37,863 bases of DNA. It comes from Chloroflexota bacterium (lineage in GTDB: Bacteria > Chloroflexota > Ktedonobacteria > Ktedonobacterales > JADMIN01). Made by a program: the position numbers and the translations under genes. Of the stretch, positions 34,291 to 37,863 are shown piece by piece (within the stretch, counting starts at the first letter, position 1; every line of letters starts with the position of its first letter). The notes under the pieces are model-generated. The model saw only the letters and a program-made list of their open reading frames with translations, was not told the DNA's origin and did not search any database. The DNA lies in the NCBI GenBank assembly GCA_021814145.1, contig JAKAIY010000019.1:1-37863 (forward strand), in the 5' to 3' direction.

Positions 34291-34360
34291 GCCACGATAT
34301 ACGCCCTGCGAGGTAATCCCAGACTGGCGCGCCGCCGTGAAGACCGCAAGCGCGCCTCCC

Positions 34361-34390
34361 TTGACACCGCGTCCCCTTCCTCTCTACAAT
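34361..34390 (+). promoter_or_regulatory. Promoter of the DUF4395/thioredoxin operon
   Basis: TTGACA (34361-34366), an 18-base spacer and TACAAT (34385-34390), followed by an unusually AT-rich leader (about 34400-34435). Transcription would start near 34397. Confidence 0.8.
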
Positions 34391-34464
34391 TCCCACAGTA
34401 GCGCATAAAGTTGATATATAAAGTTAACAATAATCCTGGCGCTTCTGGAAGGGAACGGGATCAT

Positions 34465-34962
34465 ATGTCCACCGGGATAGTCGCGGGGGCGGGCGAGACG
34501 CCGCGCGTGGACTCCCATCTGCTCAAGTTCAATCAGGCGTGGACGGTCGGCTTGACCGCGCTCGCCTTCGCGCTTCAGTGGCGCTGGCTGGTCGTGGTCG
34601 CCGCGCTGTGCCTGCTGGTCAGCGCCGCTGCTCCATCCGTGGGGCTGTTCCGGCTGCTCTACCGCTACGTGGCCGTGCCGCTGCGCCTGCTCAGGCCGCG
34701 CATCGTCGAGGACGACCCCGCGCCGCACCGCTTCGCGCAGGCAGTCGGCGCGACGTTCCTGATCGCGTCCACCGCTGTGCTCTTTCTTGCGCCAGGCGCC
34801 GCTGTGGCTGGCTGGGCGCTCGACCTGATCGTCTTCGCGCTGTCGCTGGTAAACCTGACCGTTGGCTTCTGCCTGGGCTGCTTCGTCTATTACCAGCTTG
34901 GGCGGTTGGGCCTCATGCCGCGCGTGCGCTACGCTGGCGGCTTCCACTGGCGGGGGGCGTGA
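34465..34962 (+). CDS. DUF4395 family membrane protein
   Basis: The 165-residue protein has four likely membrane helices and the family block LVNLTVGFCLGCFVYYQLGR with its CxxC pair, plus DSHLLKFNQAWTVGLTALAF near the start. DUF4395 proteins often neighbour thioredoxin-like genes, and the paired cysteines suggest a role in moving electrons or disulfides across the membrane; this is inferred from gene pairing and not demonstrated. ATG 34465 is supported by GGGA about 6 bases upstream; the longer open frame from 34411 has no site. It is first in a two-gene operon with the thioredoxin, 3 bases apart. Confidence 0.88.
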   Translation: MSTGIVAGAGETPRVDSHLLKFNQAWTVGLTALAFALQWRWLVVVAALCLLVSAAAPSVGLFRLLYRYVAVPLRLLRPRIVEDDPAPHRFAQAVGATFLIASTAVLFLAPGAAVAGWALDLIVFALSLVNLTVGFCLGCFVYYQLGRLGLMPRVRYAGGFHWRGA

Positions 34963-34965
34963 GCG

Positions 34966-35412
34966 ATGATGCTGGGAGATATACTCCTTCGTGTGGCGGC
35001 GCTGGTGGCTGTCGCGTTGCTGACCTGGGGGGGTGTCGCGGGCGTCCGCGCCTACGCCACCGCGCGCAAGCGGCAGGCGCTGGCCGCCGCGCCGTCGCCA
35101 GAGCTGCCGGGCGTGACCACCGCTGAGGGTGTGCGGGTGCTCGCCTTCAGCAGTGAGGATTGCAGCCCCTGTCGCACCCTCCAGCGCCCGGCGCTCGACC
35201 GCCTGCTCGACGCGCGCCAGGGCCGCGTGTCGGTCATCGAGATAGACGCCGCCAGCGCGCCTGACCTGGCCGCGCGCTACGCTGTGCTGACGGTCCCCAC
35301 GACGGTCGTGCTGGATGAGGCGGGGCAGGCGCGCGCGATCAATTACGGCTTCGCGCCGCTGGCCAGGCTACTTGCCCAGGTGGACGAAATCCTGGCCGCT
35401 CCTGTGGCCTGA
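34966..35412 (+). CDS. Membrane-anchored thioredoxin-like protein
   Basis: The 148-residue protein starts with a membrane anchor (ILLRVAALVAVALLTWGGVA, about 6-28) and a basic stretch, then a thioredoxin fold: VRVLAFSSEDCSPCRTLQRP with the CxxC active site (CSPC), and the cis-proline loop in YAVLTVPTTVVLDEAGQA. It is compact, with a C-terminal helix ending LLAQVDEILAAPVA. The active site probably faces outside the cytoplasm. The start at ATG 34966 or 34969 is undecided; the gene begins 3 bases after the DUF4395 stop, and both products likely serve the same redox process. Confidence 0.9.
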   Translation: MMLGDILLRVAALVAVALLTWGGVAGVRAYATARKRQALAAAPSPELPGVTTAEGVRVLAFSSEDCSPCRTLQRPALDRLLDARQGRVSVIEIDAASAPDLAARYAVLTVPTTVVLDEAGQARAINYGFAPLARLLAQVDEILAAPVA

Positions 35413-35546
35413 CCGCGAGACCTGAGGCCTGGCAAGGATGGATGGCCCCTTTCCCCACCGGTTGTTCACGCCTGTGCGCTACAATCTGTTAGCGTAGGGG
35501 ACGATGGGCGTCCGGCGGCATGACGTGGCAGCGGGAAGGAGCGCGC

Positions 35547-37022
35547 ATGACGGCTCGCATGGCGTATGACGCGGTGGTGGTCGGCTCGGGGCCGAACGGG
35601 CTGGCGGCGGCGATCACCCTGGCGCGAGCGGGCCGCTCGGTGGTGGTCTATGAAGCGGCGGAGACAGTTGGCGGCGGCATGCGCTCGGCGGAGCTGGCGG
35701 CGCCGGGCTTTGTGAGCGATGTCTGTTCCACCGCGCACCCGCTGGCCATTTCCTCACCGTTCTTCCGTTCGCTGCCACTGAGACGCCTCGGGCTGGAGTG
35801 GGTCCAGCCTGACGCGCCGCTCGCGCACCCGCTGCCGGATGGCCCGGCGATCATTTTGGAGCGCTCTGTTGAAGCGACCGCCGGACGCCTTGGTCCCGAC
35901 GCAGGCGCGTGGGCGCGGCTCATGGGGCCGCTGGCGCGCGACTGGTCCGTTATCGCGGACTTGTTTCTTGGTCCGCTGCGCCCGCTGGCGCTCGCGGCGC
36001 ATCCCGCGATCACGGCCCGGTTCGGCCTGAGCGCGCGCCGTTCGGCGAGCGGGCTGGCGCAGTCGCGGTTTCGCGGCGTGGCGGCGCGCGCGCTCTTCGC
36101 CGGGCTGGCGGCGCATGGCATGCTCCCGCTCGACCAGTCACCGAGCGCGGCGTTCGGGCTGGTTCTGGGCGCATCGGGGCATGCGGTGGGATGGCCGGTG
36201 GCGCGTGGCGGCTCGCAGGAGTTGGCGGAAGTCATGGCCGCCTATCTGCGCGAACTGGGTGGCGAGATCATCACCGGAGCCCGTGTGGAATCACTTGACG
36301 CGCTACCCTCCGCGAGCGCCATTCTCTGTGACGTGACGCCGCGCCAGTTGTTGCGCATGGCGGGAACGCGCCTGCCTGCCGGCTATCGCGCCGCGCTGAA
36401 CCGCTACCGATATGGCCCTGGCTCTTTCAAGGTGGACTATGCGCTCGATGGGCCCGTACCCTGGCGCGACACGGAATGCCTGCGCGCGGGCGTCGTGCAT
36501 GTGGGGGGAACGCTGGGCGAGATCATGGCCGCTGAGCGCGCCGTCGCGCAGGGTGAGACGCCGGAGCGCCCGTTCGTTCTCGTGGCGCAGCAGAGCCTGT
36601 TCGATCCCCTGCGCGCCCCCTCCGGTAAGCACACGCTCTGGGTCTATTGCCACATCCCGCATGGCTCGCGCGTAGATATGACAGAGCGGATCGAGGCCCA
36701 GATCGAGCGCTTCGCGCCAGGGTTTCGGCAGCGCATCCTGGCGCGTCATGTGATGAATCCCGCCGCGCTGGAAGCCTATAACCCGAACTATGTTGGGGGC
36801 GACATTAACGGTGGCGCGCAGGACTGGGGGCAGCTTTTCACCCGTCCCGTCGCGCGGCTCAATCCGCTCAACCCATACGCTACCGGCGCGCGCGACATAT
36901 ATCTCTGCTCATCATCCACGCCACCAGGCGGGGGCGTGCATGGAATGTGCGGGTACTGGGCGGCGCGCGCGGCGCTCGCGGGGGCGTTGCGCGGCGGCGC
37001 CTGGCCTACGGAAAGGACATAA
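35547..37022 (+). CDS. FAD/NAD(P)-dependent oxidoreductase (phytoene-desaturase/PYROXD2-like)
   Basis: The 491-residue flavoprotein opens with a dinucleotide-binding motif, YDAVVVGSGPNGLAAAITLARAG, and EAAETVGGGMRSAEL. It ends with a typical C-terminal FAD block (DIYLCSSSTPPGGGVHGMCGYWAA), the layout of CrtI-like desaturases and PYROXD2-type amine-oxidase relatives. A second motif GWPVARGGSQELAEVMAAYL is also characteristic. The substrate is unknown; no carotenoid genes are next to it. ATG 35547 has AGGAG 5 bases upstream, and is preferred to ATG 35520. A TACAAT at 35480-35485 may be its -10, without a good -35. DedA follows after 5 bases, so they are probably co-transcribed. Confidence 0.9.
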   Translation: MTARMAYDAVVVGSGPNGLAAAITLARAGRSVVVYEAAETVGGGMRSAELAAPGFVSDVCSTAHPLAISSPFFRSLPLRRLGLEWVQPDAPLAHPLPDGPAIILERSVEATAGRLGPDAGAWARLMGPLARDWSVIADLFLGPLRPLALAAHPAITARFGLSARRSASGLAQSRFRGVAARALFAGLAAHGMLPLDQSPSAAFGLVLGASGHAVGWPVARGGSQELAEVMAAYLRELGGEIITGARVESLDALPSASAILCDVTPRQLLRMAGTRLPAGYRAALNRYRYGPGSFKVDYALDGPVPWRDTECLRAGVVHVGGTLGEIMAAERAVAQGETPERPFVLVAQQSLFDPLRAPSGKHTLWVYCHIPHGSRVDMTERIEAQIERFAPGFRQRILARHVMNPAALEAYNPNYVGGDINGGAQDWGQLFTRPVARLNPLNPYATGARDIYLCSSSTPPGGGVHGMCGYWAARAALAGALRGGAWPTERT

Positions 37023-37027
37023 CCATC

Positions 37028-37681
37028 ATGATCGCGCCTGTATGGCTCGACCAGGCGATCATCACATGGGGATATTGGGTCGTGCTGTTGGCGGTCATGA
37101 TCGAGACGACAGGCGTGCCGTTTCCCGGCGAGACGGCGCTGCTGGTGGCGGCGGTCTACTCCGGCACGGGCCGCCCGCTAAGCATCGCGCTGGTCATTCT
37201 CGCCGCCGCCGTGGGCGCCATCCTGGGCGATAACTTTAGCTACATGATCGGGCGCTATGGCGGCTATCCACTCGTGCGGCGCGTCCTGCGCGCGTTTCAT
37301 ATCAGCGAATCGGCGCTGGATGGAGCGCAGGCCTACTTCGCTCGGCATGGTGACAAGACGGTATTCATTGGACGCTTCTTCGCGATCCTGCGCGTGACCG
37401 TCGCTTTTCTGGCGGGCGTCAATCACATGCCACGGCGCCGGTTCCTCGTCTGGAACGCTCTGGGCGGGATTGTCTGGGCCACCATCTATGGCCTGCTGGG
37501 CTACATCCTGGGTCGCAACCTGCCGCTGCTGGAAATGACGCTGCGCGTCATGGGCCTCGGTGGAACCATCCTGCTGGTCGCCGCCATCGCGGGTCTGGCC
37601 ATTTTCTGGATCATCCGCCGCCGCCGCGCCATGCGCCGCCTGCTGGTGGCCGGGGAGGAGCCGGAGCGCGTGGCGAAGTGA
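37028..37681 (+). CDS. DedA family membrane protein
   Basis: DedA (SNARE-associated, PF09335) proteins are polytopic and several move polyprenyl-phosphate or phospholipids across the membrane. The 217-residue product shows IETTGVPFPGETALLVAAVY, GDNFSYMIGRYGGYPLVRRV and the conserved FIGRFFAILRVTVAFLAGVN with NHMPRRRFLVWNALGGIVW, then a C-terminal membrane helix and basic tail. The start at ATG 37028 is set by homology; AAGGA is about 12 bases upstream. The frame is open further upstream, overlapping the preceding gene, without family sequence. It is second in the likely two-gene unit with the FAD enzyme. Confidence 0.93.
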   Translation: MIAPVWLDQAIITWGYWVVLLAVMIETTGVPFPGETALLVAAVYSGTGRPLSIALVILAAAVGAILGDNFSYMIGRYGGYPLVRRVLRAFHISESALDGAQAYFARHGDKTVFIGRFFAILRVTVAFLAGVNHMPRRRFLVWNALGGIVWATIYGLLGYILGRNLPLLEMTLRVMGLGGTILLVAAIAGLAIFWIIRRRRAMRRLLVAGEEPERVAK

Positions 37682-37760
37682 CGCCCGCTCGTGAGGCCAC
37701 GCGCTTCTCTTCTCAATCCGATGGTCATGGCAAAAGTGAGATGGACGGCGCGCTTTCGTG

Positions 37761-37863
37761 TCAATCGCGGATGATCTCGCCGTTGTTGGTAATCGCGGGG
37801 TCCGGGGTGTACTCCGGGTAGGTGATTTCCCAGATGTGGCCGGGCTCTTCGCGCGCCTCCCAG
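37761..37863 (-). CDS. C-terminal fragment of an unknown gene (5' end outside window)
   Basis: A minus-strand frame enters from the right edge and stops at TGA 37763-37761. The 33 residues end HIWEITYPEYTPDPAITNNG EIIRD. Strong codon use and position (convergent with dedA, 79 bases away) support a real gene. I do not recognise the family. Confidence 0.5.
   Translation of the reverse strand, partial: WEAREEPGHIWEITYPEYTPDPAITNNGEIIRD

Noticed and set aside
1-37863. CRISPR arrays, insertion sequences, prophage or integrase genes
   Set aside because: No regularly spaced direct repeats and no transposase, integrase or phage structural motifs were seen in any of the translations.

Overview
The window is about 37.9 kb of GC-rich, gene-dense bacterial chromosome with short intergenic gaps. 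Many genes are monocistronic and carry their own sigma70-type promoter (TTGACA/TATAAT-like) and GC-rich hairpin terminator. The gene mix suggests a Gram-positive-like or Chloroflexota organism, possibly Ktedonobacteria-like: a short SigA-type sigma factor, GSI glutamine synthetase, PlsY, MutS2, a split chromate transporter, a CxxC-x17-CxxC zinc-ribbon protein and a DUF4395/thioredoxin pair. That placement is inference from gene content; no rRNA or other phylogenetic marker was compared.

Layout. 1-650: tail of a sensor histidine kinase and a small unknown gene. 647-2763 (minus): principal-type sigma factor, a decayed GlcG/HbpS-like gene, a SnoaL-like protein with a membrane tail, and a short ORF ending in a VOC-domain stub. 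2879-5707: an orphan MsiK/UgpC-type sugar ABC ATPase divergent from 4-alpha-glucanotransferase (malQ). 5741-9576: lipoprotein-like DUF2993-type protein, glnA, zinc-ribbon protein, plsY. 9732-13457: amidohydrolase, NnrS-like multi-pass membrane protein, small membrane protein. 13458-14053: a structured non-coding stretch leading into dxs. 16348-20034: HNH endonuclease-domain protein, then a membrane glycosyltransferase translationally coupled to a membrane-anchored protein. 20297-20499: tRNA-Trp with its own promoter and terminator. 20742-25004: multi-pass membrane protein, a PQQ-propeller remnant, and an M1 aminopeptidase. 25159-29928: two-gene chromate transporter, fabH, a broken PHB-depolymerase-like esterase, clpP. 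30062-37681: methyltransferase, mutS2, ROK sugar kinase, DUF4395 plus thioredoxin, FAD oxidoreductase, DedA. A partial minus-strand gene runs off the right end.

Functionally the region is mainly housekeeping: transcription, nitrogen assimilation, isoprenoid, phospholipid and fatty-acid synthesis, proteolysis, DNA maintenance, and sugar uptake or glucan use. No prophage, insertion sequence, CRISPR array or defence island was recognised. The most unusual items are a riboswitch-like folded leader in front of dxs, the structured non-coding block before it, and four decayed genes (GlcG-like, VOC stub, PQQ propeller tail, and an esterase that has lost its catalytic-Asp segment by a frame-shifting deletion).
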